64,000 nt of DNA, from positions 18,517 through 82,516 of the forward strand of contig JAAEAF010003419.1 in assembly GCA_011037195.1 (NCBI GenBank). Reading direction: 5' to 3'. Below, piece after piece: positions 20,505 to 32,893 of this stretch. Position 1 is the first letter of the stretch. Every line of letters begins with the position of its first letter. Source of the DNA: Triatoma infestans. Taxonomy: Eukaryota > Arthropoda > Insecta > Hemiptera > Reduviidae. Under the pieces are notes generated by a model, which was given only the letters and a program-made list of their open reading frames with translations, ran no database searches and had not been told where the DNA came from. Made by a program: the position numbers and the translations under genes.

Positions 20505-21548
20505 TGACTGCTAGTAAGAGGAAGTATTGTAATCGTGTCAAATTTTCTATATAGAGTTTTTACCGGAAATATCCGTTTTGAAGTCCCCTGAGTCCAAAAA
20601 AAAGTGTTTTTTTAGCAAATGGTCTGTGGTGTGGTGTGTGTGAACAGCATAGCTCAAAAAACGAAAAAACCGTAGGACCGTTGAAACTTATATTCCGTTT
20701 AGCTATCACCATGCGGCTGACAGTACGTTATCTGTCAATATTTCTCAACCGGAAGTACCACTTTAACTATTTGTTTTTTTCTTTACTTTTTTGCGTTTTT
20801 CTAAAAAAATGGCTTCGACGATTTTCTTCAAACTTGGTATATCAACTAAACATACAACGAGCTACAACTTTTATTTGAAACATTTCTCTAGAAAAATTCA
20901 TTTAAAGGTAGTTATGGGGTAGAGGTGGGGTTAGATTTTCATCTAAAGTGCTATTTCACTTTATTAGACAATTCTGTCAACTAAATAATGTTAATTAAAA
21001 TTGAATATGTTGTTGAAATTCTGAATTTGAAAAAAATCGGATAACCGGAAGTGCGTTTACTTTACCACTGTACTAAATGATTTTTTTTTTTTCACTTTTT
21101 CGTACGTAATCCGTCAAACTCCTCAACCGGAAGTACCACTTTACTAGTTAGTTTTTTTTTTACTTTTTTGCAATTGTCTCAAAAAATGGCTCCGACGATT
21201 TTCTTGAAACTTCTTATATACTAACTACAAAGATCTATAACTTTTATTTAAAACATTTCTTTGGGAAAATTCATTTAAGCACTTTTAGGGGAGGGGTGGG
21301 GTTGTTGATTTTTTTTTTTTTTTAATGCTATCATAGTTTGATTATTACAATGTATCCCCAAAGAAATTATTAAAAATAAATAGATGGCCCAAAATTCGGA
21401 GTTTTAAGGAATTAGTAAACCGGAAGTGCGCTTTTACTGAACAGTTTTTTTTTTTTTAGTTTTCGATGAATTTCATTAAATTTGGTACACAAACTATAAA
21501 ATTTGTCAATTATAATTACTCTTGGAGTAAGAGAAAGTTGTGTGAGAG
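20505..21548 (-). mobile_element. Helentron/HINE-like repeat, long copy H
   Basis: Runs from a mutated left hairpin (TTCTCTGACTGCTAGTAAGAGG) to TTGGAGTAAGAGAAAGTTGTG. AACCGGAAGT boxes occur at about 20749, 21044 and 21127, with another at about 21419. A partly repeated CCTCAACCGGAAGTACCACT block near 21122 suggests an extra or misplaced module compared with other copies. Confidence 0.7.
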
Positions 21549-21719
21549 AAAAAAATGTTTTTAATAATAGATATTATACAAAGTTTAAAGAAAATAGTTG
21601 GTGACGTTTTTTAAGAAAATTATGAAAAACTGAAGAAAAACTAAATAAAAACAATAAAGTTGTCAGTTGATCGATTTTTATCGGAAAACTTCATTAAGTA
21701 AGAGAAAGTAATATTTAAG

Positions 21720-24100
21720 CTAGCTAATTTCAGATTTTAAGTCCGATACCAACATTTCAAGAGTCTTAAATTCTAGTTTCACATACAATTAAACAGACTA
21801 AAATCAAGATTCAATGATGTTCTTAAAAAAAAAAAAAAAAAATCATTCTCAAAGATCCTGTCTACACAAAAAAATAGTAAGCGCCATTCAAGAGCCTACC
21901 AGTAATTATCTCAAAGAGTTACAGCAATAAATAGTTCAAAGAAGCAGTAATTAACTGTCTTTACACAACTCTCTGTCATGAAGTTTATTTATTTTTATTC
22001 TATACAATCTAAATAAGCAAGAGAGTTTTTCTAACTAGCCAAAGCTAACTACTTTTCGTTAAACCACTCTACAAATTCTCTCACCTTATATAAGTAATGT
22101 AAAATATAATTGTGATTTCAAGTGACCATTAATGTGTATCTGAACCATTTTCACGTACAAAACAATCAAACCTAACCTGAACTATTTATTACCCTAGCGG
22201 CAGTAATGGCAACTATTACATAAACAATACTAGAAGTGAAGAACCAGAAAAATTGTGGATAATCATTTAAAAAGTCATAACATAAAATTTTATTAATTAA
22301 ATATATTACTTCAATTTTTATTTTTAAGAATTTTATAATTATAGATAAACAGTATTAATTTATAAATGTTTTCTTATGGAAATCAATATATACATACATA
22401 CATGAGGTCTAAAACTATTGTATCCTCAAGTTTGTATAAGTTTTAAATTTCATACCACAAAAATATATATATATATAAAATCAGCCCTTTTAAAAATAAA
22501 TTTTCAGCGAATAATCAATTTCACTTTTTTTTCGGGCTAAATTATTTTCCAAAATAACAATGATTTTATTATAATAATAAATTTAAAAACAATTAATTAA
22601 GAGGAAAATACTGAATTTATATTTTTTTTTTTAAACTCCTAGAATGTATTTTAATCATTTAAGTATTTAAAAAGTTATTAAACCTTTTAAAATTGAATAA
22701 CAAAATACATAAAAACTTCTAATGAATTGTTTTTGTTTGTGAAAAATTTCTAAACAAAGAATTAATTAATAGTGGGAAAACAAAAGTAGAATAAAATTAT
22801 TTCTTGGAATAAGAATTCTAAAGTTTCATCAAAATTGGTAATTAGCATTAAGTTATTTTCCAAATAAACAGCTAATTTATCGTTGATAAAATAAATTATA
22901 AATTAAATTTAAGCACTTTGAGTTCCTTGAAATGAATTAAAGAATTCCTTGAATGTAAAATGTTTGAGAAATTAAATAAAGATTGTATCAATTAGACAGC
23001 AGAAGGGCACATATAATGGGCTTTTCATAATATATTAAGTAAACCAATAGATTATTTCCATCACCATAAAACAGACAAAATCACTTTATTAATCCAAATG
23101 TAGAGAGGAAATTTTTTTAAACTTAAACTACAGACCATTTGACATGGAAAAAATACAGGCTATGTTCATCAATAAGCAACCTAAAAAAAGAAATACAAAA
23201 TAATTATCATTTCCTAGCAGCGTGACCTATTTTGAAATCTTTTAGGAAAAAATATTTCTAAAGAAAAACTGATACTGTAATGGAGAAAATTTGATAGGTT
23301 TGTACAATTTTGTTGAAAAAGCCGGATGTTATAGGCAATTATTGAATTTAAGAATTAAATTATTAATTTTGGCTTGTTTCTTACTTTTTTTGTTTTGTCC
23401 TTTCAAGTCAGGAAGTATTATTATTATTACTACTTAGAGTTTCTAACAAAATAACATCCTATCACCACTTACCGGAATAACTATAACCTTCTATCATGTA
23501 ACCTCAGTGTTACCACTGCTACAAGTTTATATTTACGTTTGTTTGGACATTTCTAAAATAAAACTCCACGGCAGATGGTACAATTGTACCATTTTCTGTA
23601 ATTTTCTTATTTTTTATAATCAGTGTGTAAATTATAAATATATATTCATCAATAAAAGAAAGAAAAAAATAAAATAAAATAAAAACAATGCAAATAGTCA
23701 ACATTTATTCGGTTATATTAATTCAACCTCGATTGTTTCCTAAGCAGTTTTTTAAAAATAACTAGATAATTTCCTAATCTGTCAAGATCGTAATACTTCC
23801 TCTTATTAAGGAGTAAGAGAAGGTAAAAATAACTGTCTTTTAATTCAATTAAAATAAAAAATCATTGTATTATCTTTTATTAATGTTGTAATGTTCAAAA
23901 TATAGCCCAATTTATGATTGACTGTTGGATCTTTCTCCCAAGATCCTTCGCTAATAAATTGGGTTTGGAGTTAATACCACCAAGTTCTTCAAATTTTTTT
24001 TCTTTATTCTGACGTGAGATTTGTGGCTGAGCATGAAAACCTTGCTGGAAAAGAACTTGTTTGCAATTGTCCAAAGCTAAATATCTCTGGAATATTTATG
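21720..24100. other. long AT-rich region, no gene recognised
   Basis: No coding sequence is supported in this 2.4-kb stretch. Only a 40-bp scrap of the Helentron-like terminal hairpin (about 23790-23828) is recognisable. Confidence 0.4.
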
Positions 24101-24109
24101 ATTGCATTC

Positions 24110-25053
24110 TATCGATATCGAATTTTCACCGGAAACATCCATTTTGAGGTCCCCTGAGTCCAAAAAAGTGTTTTTTTAGCAAATGGTCTGTGTTTGTGTG
24201 TGTTTGTGTCAGTTTGTACGTATGTATGCGAACAGCATAGCTCAAAAACGAAAAATCGTAGAAAATTGAAAGTTGATATCCCGTTTAGGTATCACCATAG
24301 GATCTGACACAGTCGTTATACGTCAAAATTCCTCAACTGGAAGTACCACTTTACAAGTTTTTTTTTTACTTTTTTGCGATTTTCTCAAAAATGGCTCCAT
24401 CGATTTTCTTGAAACTTGGTACATCCATTACACATACAAAGAGCTACAACTTTTATTTGAAACATTTCTCTGGGAAAATTCATTTGAGGGCAGTTATTGG
24501 GGAGGGGTGGGGTTAGGTTTTCATCTAAAGTGTTATTTCAGTTTATTAGACAATTCTGTCATCTAAATAATGTTAATTAGAATTGAATATGTTGTGGAAA
24601 TTCCAAGTTTGAAAAAAAATCTGATGACCGAACGTGCGTTTACTTTACCACTTTACCTAAATGATTTTTTTCACTTTTTCGTGATTATCTGAAACATGGC
24701 TCCGACGATTTTCTTGAAACTTCATAAATAAACTACGCTTACAAAGATGTACAAGTTTTATTTAAAACATTTCTGTGGGAAAATTCATTTAAGGGCACTT
24801 TAAGGGAGGGGGATTTATGATTTTCTCTTGTGCTATCATAGTTGATTATACAATTCCATCATCCAAACCAAATTAATTAGAAAATTCCGAGTCTCAAAGA
24901 AATTAGTTAACCGGAAGTGCGCTTTTACTGAACAGTTTTTTCAGTTTTCGACGAATTTCATTAAATTTGATACAGTAACTATAAATTTTGTCAATTATAA
25001 TTTTGTGAACTGGAGTAAGAGAAAGTTGTGTGAGTGTTTCACACCAGATTTTT
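24110..25053 (-). mobile_element. Helentron/HINE-like repeat, long copy I
   Basis: Starts at ATCGATATCGAATTTTCACC, just inside the hairpin, which is missing. It has a TGTGTTTGTGTG tract, modules with AACTGGAAGT (24333) and AACCGGAAGTGCG (about 24910), and ends GGAGTAAGAGAAAGTTGTGT then TTTCACACCAGAT plus poly-T. Confidence 0.7.
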
Positions 25054-25489
25054 TTTTTGTTTTGGCATTAGCATTGCGGCTATTCTGCCATTAGTTTATG
25101 TTTTATTAGTTTCTAAAAATGCATCATCGAATTAAAAATTTATTTTAACATCCAAAGTGTATTTGTCTATTAAATTATATGTTTGATTTTTATTTTTTTA
25201 AATTTCTAAATAATCGAATGGAACTTTTAGTTCGGATATTTCGATCTAATCTATTTATTGTTTTGTTATCTTTTCTTTGGCAGGGATAGATTATAAAGCC
25301 TGGGGTTTTCTTCCCACTAAGAGGGTGTGAATCTCTTATAAAAGGTTCCTTTTGGTACTTATTTTCATATGACTGTTGCCAATATTTAGTTTTGCTCTAC
25401 TCGAGACTTAGATTTTAAATCGTAGGCTTATGATAAATCAGAGTGCATTGTGTGTGAGTGCTGTTTTAGCCAAAATTATCAGTTATATT

Positions 25490-25930
25490 ATAAATTATCG
25501 GTTATCTCATTCTCGTGAATGCCTGCATGACGTCTAGCCCATATAAAATTTTATCGGCTTTTATTAGCTTCATAAAATTTCCGACATCTTTTATTTTTTT
25601 CAACAACAATACTAGAGGAAGATATGTGTGTTTGGTAATCAATATACATTTGTCAGAACTTCAAGTAAACTTCTACAATATATGTATTTCTGAACTTCTG
25701 TAATATAGTATGGCGTATTTGTTTATAGGGTAAATTTTCGATGAATTCAAGAGTTTCAATAATGGCTATTAATTCTGCAGAATTATTTTTACATGAATTG
25801 GAACAGCCTATATTGCTTTGTCTTATTTAAAGTTAAGTCAAGGATTGCGCTTTTGGTATCCATCGATAAAAATCAATTGATAATTTGGTGCTATACTAAA
25901 AATATCTATGTCTGTTTGTGTTTCTTCATA
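25490..25930 (-). pseudogene. decayed LINE RNase H fragment
   Basis: Minus-strand readings in shifting frames give FIDGYQK (first catalytic Asp position), SAELIAIIETLEFI (the catalytic Glu helix) and, towards 25490, HAGIHENEITD (the H-x-GI-x-NE-x2-D segment). The order and spacing match RNase H of a non-LTR retrotransposon. Several stops and frameshifts show it is dead. Which clade it belongs to is unclear. Confidence 0.55.
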
Positions 25931-26701
25931 GTCTGGTAGGTATTCTATCTAAAATTGTTGGCAGTAAAGTGTCGAAATTCATGTAAAATACATCCGGGGG
26001 TTGGGGGGGACGAATTCATGATGATTAACTCCGTCATAGTTTCAGAAAGTGTACGTGTACTTTTTTTCAAATTGCTCTCTTGCAACAATGAACCAGTTGT
26101 CTCAGGATTTCATAAGTAATTCTACTTTTCAGCTTATTTCATTATACTTTTGCAAAAGCGCAAGTCAGATGGAATTTTTAGAAAGTTGCAAGTATCCATT
26201 CTCCTGGCAGCCTGTTGAAGTACTATCCTACATCTCCTTTTTGTCTTTCGTATTTCCTTTTTACTATGGCGGCTAATGGTGTTTCTTCAGACATTGCTAG
26301 TTTTGCAGTAAGTGCACGAGTACTTATGAATGATTATATTTGACCCATCAGTTTTCCTTAAAATCTCATCAATGTCATATGATGGCTTTGCTAAAGACTT
26401 GTCTTTCTTTATAAGATCATATCATCACTATTACACTTTTGAAACCAATGCCGGACCATTACGCTGATCAAGGACATCTTCCCGTTTGATGTCACATAGA
26501 AGGCGCGTAGTTTCAGTGGCTGTTTCCCCCCCCCCCACTAGTGACGTAATAATCGTCATTTAAAAAAAAACTCACTATTACACTGACTATTTGAAGGGTA
26601 TAATGGAGTTGATGAGAAGAGAAATTGGGAATGATTAATTAGACGAGATATGAAGATACTGTTATGATATAGTTATAAGCTTACACAAACTGCACTGGAC
26701 T

Positions 26702-26902
26702 TGTAATGATTTTATAGATAAAATGGTGGGAGTAGAGATATGACACGATGCGATGTATATGGTTGAATTTGATAGATCCATGTCTAGATATCTCACTGGC
26801 TTATATATAGGTTCTCCCCACTCTAGCCTGCTTAAGTCAGAGAGCACTAGAGAGAGTCTGTTTTCTCTCGGCCAGGCTTGTGTTCTCTCTCTTGCCGTTA
26901 CA
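26702..26902 (+). promoter_or_regulatory. possible LTR remnant with TATA and initiator
   Basis: TTATATATAGG (about 26800) is followed about 36 bp later by AGTCAGAG, an initiator-like sequence, and a CT-rich leader. The segment can be read as TGTAATG...CGTTACA, but the flanking 4-mers (GACT and AAGG) do not match. Weak evidence; it could equally be chance in AT-rich DNA. Confidence 0.25.
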
Positions 26903-27597
26903 AAGGGGAAATAATATTTATAGAAAATACTCTTTAGAGTCTAAAAAACAATATAATATTGTGTTTGTAAACATCAGACTTAGATAGATGGGTTGTAAAG
27001 TCCATGGAAATTCTTTATTTAAAAATAAAATAAAAAAATTGGCTTGGATGAACCTGTATTTTTTAACATTTCCGTACTAAGATGAGTTCCAGAAAAGGGT
27101 GGGAGCAAAGAGATGCAGGGATGTAATACATACAGTAATACATGTAATAAAACTGAAATGTACAATACATATTGTAAAAGCCAATGTACCATATTTCCTT
27201 TACATTTAGGTGCGTATTGTTCTTAATATTCATTAATACTGTAATCATTTAAAATTTAAAATTAATCAATAGTAACCACATTTATCCTAACGGGACATAA
27301 AGTAAGATATGAATCAATATCTTAAGTAGTGTACTGAAGTACATTTCAAAAGACAAAAGATACTCAAAGGAAATGTTATATAGGAATTCCCAAAACGCTC
27401 CTAACCTGAATACGCCCCTTCTCTAAATCCTAGTTTCTTCTTTACTTATTCAGCTTCTTCTATTGTATTGTTTCTTTGCTTTCTGTACTTACCTTTTCTT
27501 CACGCACATTCCAATCTTTCAATTATGTAAAATTTTAATTTGGTGATATAAATTCCACTTACACTCATAAAGATGAAAATCTATCACGAACCCAAAG

Positions 27598-27602
<5 letters not shown>

Positions 27603-27648
<46 letters not shown>
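27603..27648. repeat. poly-T run of about 46 bp
   Basis: Homopolymer directly before a decayed Helentron-like fragment. Similar runs sit beside other copies (6643-6680, 38767-38793). The length in the assembly may be unreliable. Confidence 0.8.
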
Positions 27649-27654
27649 CTCTAA

Positions 27655-28325
27655 TACGTATTAAGAGGAAGTATTGAGTTCGTGCCAGATTTTCCAAATT
27701 GAGTTTTCACCTTCAATACATGTTTTAGGGTCCCCGAATACGAAAATAAATGTTTTTAGCGAATGTATGTATTTGTTTTTTGTTTTTTTTAACAGAATAA
27801 CACAAAAACGAATAGTCACAGGAAGATACTTGTTATTCCGTTTAGCTACTATCATCGCATCATACTCGGAAGATTTCAAGCAAGATCCATCATCCGGAAA
27901 ATGGGACTTAACTGATCTTTTTCATTCAGTTTTTTGTGATTTTCTTGAAAATGGTTGCAATGATATTTTTTTTTTTTTAACATCGTATACTATCTAGACA
28001 CATAAAAATACCTATCACTTTTTTTTTAAGAATATTGATTTATTTGATGGTTCTTGGAAGAACAGTAGCATCATACTTTCCTCTGAAGTATAATATATGG
28101 TTTTATCACCTACAGAATATACGTTGAAGTGAACTCTCTACAGGAACTTGGTGAATTTGCTCTGACGATGGATGAAAATCTGAAATACCCATTAAATGCA
28201 TTGATAAAATTCCAAATTTTGAGGAATTCGGTTAATCAGAAGTGCGACTTTACTTGAAAAGGTTTTGAAATTTTCTCGAAAACGGTTAAAACGATATTCT
28301 TTTAACTTAGAATGCTTGCTGCATT
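27655..28325 (-). mobile_element. old Helentron/HINE-like subfamily copy
   Basis: Recognisable by ACGTATTAAGAGGAAGTATTG, GAGTTTTCACCTTCAATACA, TTAGGGTCCCCGAATACG, ATCCATCATCCGGAAAATGG and TTGTGATTTTCTTGAAAATGG. It shares AACATCGTATACTATCTA with the fragment near 5150. Clearly diverged from the main family. Confidence 0.55.
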
Positions 28326-28329
28326 ATTA

Positions 28330-28740
28330 TTATTATTACTATTATTATTCAAGAAAAGGGAGGGCGAAACCCTACGCTATCCTAAGCCCTCCCTGGGCCC
28401 ATATAGCTACCCCTAAGGAATAACAACTACTGGGTCTGGAACAAAAGTCCAGGTACCGGTTTTACCCATCTAAGTTTCACCACAGACCGAACAAATCGGA
28501 CCAAAACCTTAAAAGGACATAGCTTAAGATCCTCTACCGATATCCTATTCCGGCCGAAGGTCAATGGTGGCTCGAGTCCCATTGTATAGAGATGTCTCCT
28601 TAAGCCACAATGCCCAGTGAGGAAGCCAACCAGATGCCTGAGAGAGGTCCGTGAAAGACATCGGATCCGGCTACTCAAAGCTCCATCCGGACCCCAATGA
28701 GCATCTTAGACTGCCGACAACCCACTGCACTCATCCTTGC
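28330..28740 (-). pseudogene. I-like LINE 3' end, same family as the 8.3-kb copy
   Basis: On the minus strand SRIRCLSRTSLRHLVGFLTG then FGRNRISVEDLKLCPFKVLV match the C-terminal part of the 8299-9303 frame almost residue for residue. An internal deletion removes the Cys/His motif. The 3' untranslated region (GGGCCCAGGGAGGGCTTAGG on the minus strand) and a TAATAATAATAG-type tail (28324-28349) are also shared. Inactive. Confidence 0.8.
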
Positions 28741-29370
28741 TTGCTGCATAGATTAGATTAGATTAGATATCCATTTTTTGTGGGCTATTTCATAGGCTTA
28801 TTGTGCCTCATAAGGAGTTTAAGGGCTTTCAACCATTAGCTCTTTTTGCGTTACTATCTCCTCAGGTCGCAATGTACCAAAAAGGTTTTGTATCGCAATT
28901 TGGTTATTGTTATGCCATCCAAGAGCTGGTGGGGGGGGGGCAGTTTTCTCCTCCACCTGACACAATCTGCACAAGGGTTCCTAGCTTATTAGCCCCCACC
29001 TTGTACGATGTTTTATGAACCTACCATGACGCGTCATTAACCCCGTCTCCAGAGAAATCTGGTTTCTACTCAGGCTAAGGTACACTTTGGTCCTACTTTT
29101 ACATAGTTTTGTCATCATCCTTTTATTGTGTATTGACCGTGGGCTCTCACCCCACAGCGCCTACATACGGACTGCTCCACTGGTTATCCCCATAGATAGA
29201 AACTTTTCACTTTTATTTGTAACATTTTTCTGAAAAGATTTGTATTTAGGTCGTTCTGAGATATCTGATACGTTAAAATTCAAATGTGTTTGCTTATTAT
29301 TGGCCTCATTATAATGTAATTATTCCCTACCTGTCTCTATTGATAGCTTGGCACTTGTTCCCTCCACTCA
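28741..29370. other. unassigned, GC-richer repeat-like stretch
   Basis: It begins with a GATTA micro-repeat (about 28752-28768). Sequence around 28800-29180 is less AT-rich than its surroundings and resembles a retroelement untranslated region, but no protein motif or repeat end is recognised. An AAACTTTTCACTTTTATTTG to GACGTT/TACGTTAAAATTCAAA segment (29205-29290) resembles 5165-5230. Confidence 0.35.
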
Positions 29371-29575
29371 CCTGTGGCACTAAGGAGCATGAAACCCCAA
29401 GCCTCCCTATGTGTCGCTTTCTTCCCCTAACTGTCGTACGTTCAGATCTTGGAAATCCTCTTCCACATCATACATCCAATGTAGCCTTGGTCTTTACCTC
29501 AGTCTGACTGCCTTCAGGGTGACCCTATGCACATGCCCCACCCAACGCAACCTTCCCTGTGCTTGACCACAGTCA
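29370..29575 (-). pseudogene. RTE-like LINE C-terminal fragment
   Basis: Minus-strand reading gives GRLRWVGHVHRV, then RPRLHWMYDVEEDFQDLNVR, the typical C-terminal (K/R)LRW-x-GHV...GRPR-x-RW-x-DDV-x2-DL signature of RTE-like ORFs, also seen at 31462-31662 and 43816-44214. At least two stops are present. Confidence 0.6.
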
Positions 29576-29756
29576 CTGCTTGTCCCCTCACTAATTTATG
29601 TTAGGACATAATGTACAAAATATTTGCACAAGCTTGGTTTTTGACTTAAAGCGTTTAGTTATTCAGTTATACAAGGTTAACTTAAGGCTGTTCAGGTTAT
29701 GGCCAACCGAACTAAGCATTGCAACGTTGTAACTTTAAAGAATAATTTCTTGATTA

Positions 29757-30030
29757 TTGTTGTGGTGGTTGGTTCGGCAGAGCTGGAAAGCATCAGAGAC
29801 ATTTTCCATGGTAGAGCCTGCTTCATTTTGTGGTCATCGACCGGTTTCGGGCGTTCGCCCATATTCAGGATGCGTTATTCAGACAGTGTAATAACACGGA
29901 CTTGCACATTCAAGTGTGAAAACTGAATTTGGCTCTGTGCAAGTCCGTCGTGTTATCACACTGTCTGAAAAATTCAGGATGCGTTCGATGACCACAAAAT
30001 GAAGCAGGCTACCACGGGAAAATGTCTCTG
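29757..30030. mobile_element. hammerhead-like family 1, inverted pair with 15-bp TSD
   Basis: Inverted arms carry GAGCTGGAAAGCATCAGAGA, TTTTGTGGTCATCGACCGG and a core with a mutated CTGAATA in place of CTGANGA; the second arm is internally deleted. Flanks are ATAATTTCTTGATTA (29742-29756) and ATAATTTCTTCATTA (30031-30045), a 15-bp direct repeat with one difference. Confidence 0.7.
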
Positions 30031-30737
30031 ATAATTTCTTCATTAAATTGTATTAATTAGTGTAAGAAATTATCCGTGTGAGTATATCACACACCGGTTT
30101 TTTTTTTTTTGTTTTGTTATAGTTTTTGAGCTATTTGTTCACACAGACGCGCGTACAAACAAAGTCTCTCTCTCTCCGACACACAATAATTATACAGGTA
30201 TATATACACATAAACACGCAGAGAAAAAAAAAGAGAGATTTTGAGAGAATGTTACATAGATCATTGTTTGTCTTATATGTTAACAAAATAACTAATCTCA
30301 TCTCTGCCATGTTTTTCTTTTTTTTTTATGTTCAGTTTTTGTTATTTGTATTTAATACATTGTTTAAACAATTTTCCAAAATAGCATGTAATATGTTAAT
30401 GTGAAGCTTGTTGAATAAATGTATTTTTCAAAGAAAGAAACATACAAACAGACTAAATGCATTTTTTTTTTTGCTCACTCGGTGACCTCAAAACCGTGTT
30501 TTTTTTTTTCACCGATGAACCTTATTCAGTTTCGAAAATATGACACGAACAGTATAGTTTCTTTCTAAATACTATCTCTTACTTGTTTTTTTTTGGCATT
30601 GCGATCATGTCAAATATTATGAAATTTGTTTTTTTATCAGATATAAGACAAATTTTATAGTTAGTATATACCAAAATTCAATGAAATTCATCGGTGTTTT
30701 CATGGAAAAAATCGTAAAAATTAAAAATAAAACTTAT

Positions 30738-31662
30738 CCTTCTTCTTCTTCCTTGGCACTATGGTCCACGCAGGACCTTGGCCTCCTCAACTACTCGCTG
30801 CCATTCCTCTCTCACTTCCGCAATCCTTCTCCACTGTAGTGGAATCGTTTATTGTGATTCCTGAGGTATGTAGTAGATGTCTTGAAGAGGGCGGAAGTTA
30901 TTTAGAGATTTTTGGAAGTTATTGCTCGAAGTATTAACACGGAAATTATAAACAATAATTTGAACAATAATTTAAACGTAAAAAATGGTAACTATTAACA
31001 AGAAATACTTAGAAATAAATAGAAGATAAATAACTAATAATTTAGAATGATTAAGATAAATGAACTAAGAAGCACAACTAAAGGTAATAAGTATAAATAG
31101 AAACTGTATAGGGACACGTAAACTGCTGCTCGTATATGAAGACGTACTCAAGTATAATCGTATAATCATCCCCTCTTCCAATAGGGCGAGTTTATGTATT
31201 AGTGTTGGCCACACTCACACCAAGACATCTGTCCTAGTGTGCGACCTTGGTTAGTTTGGTGACCACCGATTTAGGTCAGTGGCCCGCCTTAGCGGTGCTT
31301 GCTTTGATGTAAGGGTATTTACCCTTGGTTTGTTTGTTTGGCCGCGGCCTTGTCTTGAAGTCAGGCAGCTGGCTAGGCCACTAGTTGTGTAAATTATTCT
31401 TTCTTTGTTATCTGTTGTGAAGGTTTGATATTGCTATGACTTTGCCATGTCATTACGCCACTTTCTTATTCCGATGCTTCTCATATCGGACTCCAAACCA
31501 ACGAAGTCTCGGTCTTCCTCTTCTTTTAGCCCCTCCAGGATGACCAGCCCACATTTTCTTGGGAATTCTTGCATTTTCCATTTTTTCCAAATGTCCCAAC
31601 CATTTAATTCTTCCTCTTGTTATCCACCCCACTAGATCCTGATCCTGGTACAGTTCCATCAA
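30738..31662 (-). pseudogene. RTE-like LINE 3' end split by a solo LTR
   Basis: The upstream piece (31662-31458) encodes RIKWLGHLEKMENARIPKK and RRGRPRLRWFGV. The downstream piece (30834-30738) encodes WRRIAEVREEWQRVVEEA and a stop. In the intact fragment at 43792-44214 the equivalent segments are continuous. The break point coincides exactly with the LTR at 30835-31457 and its 4-bp duplication, and removing the LTR plus one duplicate restores adjacency in the downstream register. The upstream register changes within the fragment, so it is decayed as well as interrupted. Confidence 0.75.
30835..31457 (+). mobile_element. solo LTR, family L1, copy 1
   Basis: 623 bp, starting TGTAGTGG and ending CATTACG (consensus with copy 2: TGTAATG...CATTACA). 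A perfect 4-bp target duplication CCAC occupies 30831-30834 and 31458-31461. A TATA-like TATAAATAG lies at 31092-31100. The body is shared with 42408-43067, for example ATGTCTTGAAGAGGGCGGAA and TGTTGGCCACACTCACACCA. Ty3/Gypsy-type elements often make 4-bp duplications, but no internal domain is present to confirm the class. Confidence 0.75.
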
Positions 31663-31765
31663 TTCCCTGTTTTTTTTTTTTCTTATTCTGTACCTCTCAC
31701 CTTCCCTTATAGGACCAAAAAATCTTCCGTAGGATCTTCCTTTCCCAAGCGTTTAAAATCCCCAC

Positions 31766-31990
31766 ATGGTGTGTTGTTGCAAGCAATCGCTTAGGGTTCA
31801 GCGTCCCCACGGGTTACCACAGTTCAAGTATACCTTGCACAGGTTTCAAAGCAGTACACAATACATGACGCTTCATATAAAACACAAACCTTACATATAT
31901 ATTTATATACATGCAGGCACACACACACACAAACCTCAAAGGCATTGACAGGACACTTCCCTAGGAAGCCGCTCCGGATAGAGAAGCTTG
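31766..31990 (+). repeat. short repeat shared with 62075-62230
   Basis: Common segments in the same order include GTCCCCACGGGTTACCACAG versus GACCCCACTGGTTACCACAG, then AGCAGTACACAATACA versus AACAGTACACAATACA, and an ACACACA-rich part. Ends and class are unknown. Confidence 0.5.
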
Positions 31991-32089
31991 TTTGGCCCGC
32001 AAACCCTCCACCAAACTAGAGGTCAACGGACTAATCCAACCGTTATCCTGAATTCCCGTGATTACGATACTTCAGTCAAAAAAAAAAAA

Positions 32090-32580
32090 AAAAAACTATT
32101 CAGTAAAAACGTCACTTCCGGTTTACTAATTTAATTGAAACTTGGAATTTTGGCGATTTATTTATTTCTAAATTTAATTCTGTTGGGATGTAAAGTGCTA
32201 TCTCACTTGGATTATATAATCAAGAAGTAAGATAGCACTTTGTAGGCAAACATAACCCCAACAACCCACCTTGCAAAAAACCTCCTTATAAATGACTTTA
32301 CACGGAGACATTTTTCCAAAAATAAAAGTTGTAGCTCCTTTATATGTATAGTTTATACATTTATTTTAAAGAAAATCTATGATACTGTTTTTAGAAGCAA
32401 ATAGGAGACAACTGAAAAATACGTTTTCAATAGAGAAACACTTCCGGTTATTCGAATTTCTTCAAAACATGGGATTTCGACAACATATTTAATTCTAATT
32501 AACATTATATAGATGATAGAATTGTATAATAAACTAAAATAGCACTTTTTAGTGGAAAAGATAACCCCGCCTCACCGAAA
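32090..32580 (+). mobile_element. Helentron/HINE-like repeat, partial copy J
   Basis: Begins CTATTCAGTAAAAACGTCAC and CTTCCGGTTTACTAATTT, and covers about one and a half modules. It stops just before the family 2 palindrome, which appears to have inserted into it. A small inverted repeat AGTGCTATCTCACTT/AAGATAGCACTTTG lies at about 32202-32240. Confidence 0.6.
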
Positions 32581-32645
32581 AAAATACCACGAAAAAAGAA
32601 GGAATTTTAACGAAACAATGTTTCAGATAAAAGTTATAGCCAGTG

Positions 32646-32809
32646 GAGTTCTTAAAGAAAAGGAATTCTTTGTTGCTCTTCTACGTTTCGGGTATCATTG
32701 GTGCCCTTCTTCAGGAGCTCTGTATAAATTTTTATAGAGCTCCTAAAGAAGGGCACTAATGGTACCCTAAACATAGAACAACAAAGAATTCCTTTTCTTT
32801 AAAAACTCC
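32646..32809. mobile_element. hammerhead-like family 2, inverted pair
   Basis: A nearly perfect palindrome of about 164 bp: GGAGTTCTTAAAGAAAAGGA and GAATTCTTTGTTG on the left mirror CAACAAAGAATTCCTTTTCT and TTAAAAACTCC on the right. The left-arm core, read on the minus strand, is CTGAAGA, A, GGG...CCC, GAAAC. A single-arm copy lies at 809-905. Confidence 0.7.
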
Positions 32810-32893
32810 TTTGACCATTGCCGTACAAACATTTTTACTTAAATTAAAATCTTTTCGACCCGAAAATTGAGAAAACTACAAAAAAAAAAAAAA

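Noticed and set aside
26049..26560. Possible LINE coding region on the minus strand
   Set aside because: Weak runs such as KRKYERQKGD are suggestive, but no ordered RT motifs could be found.
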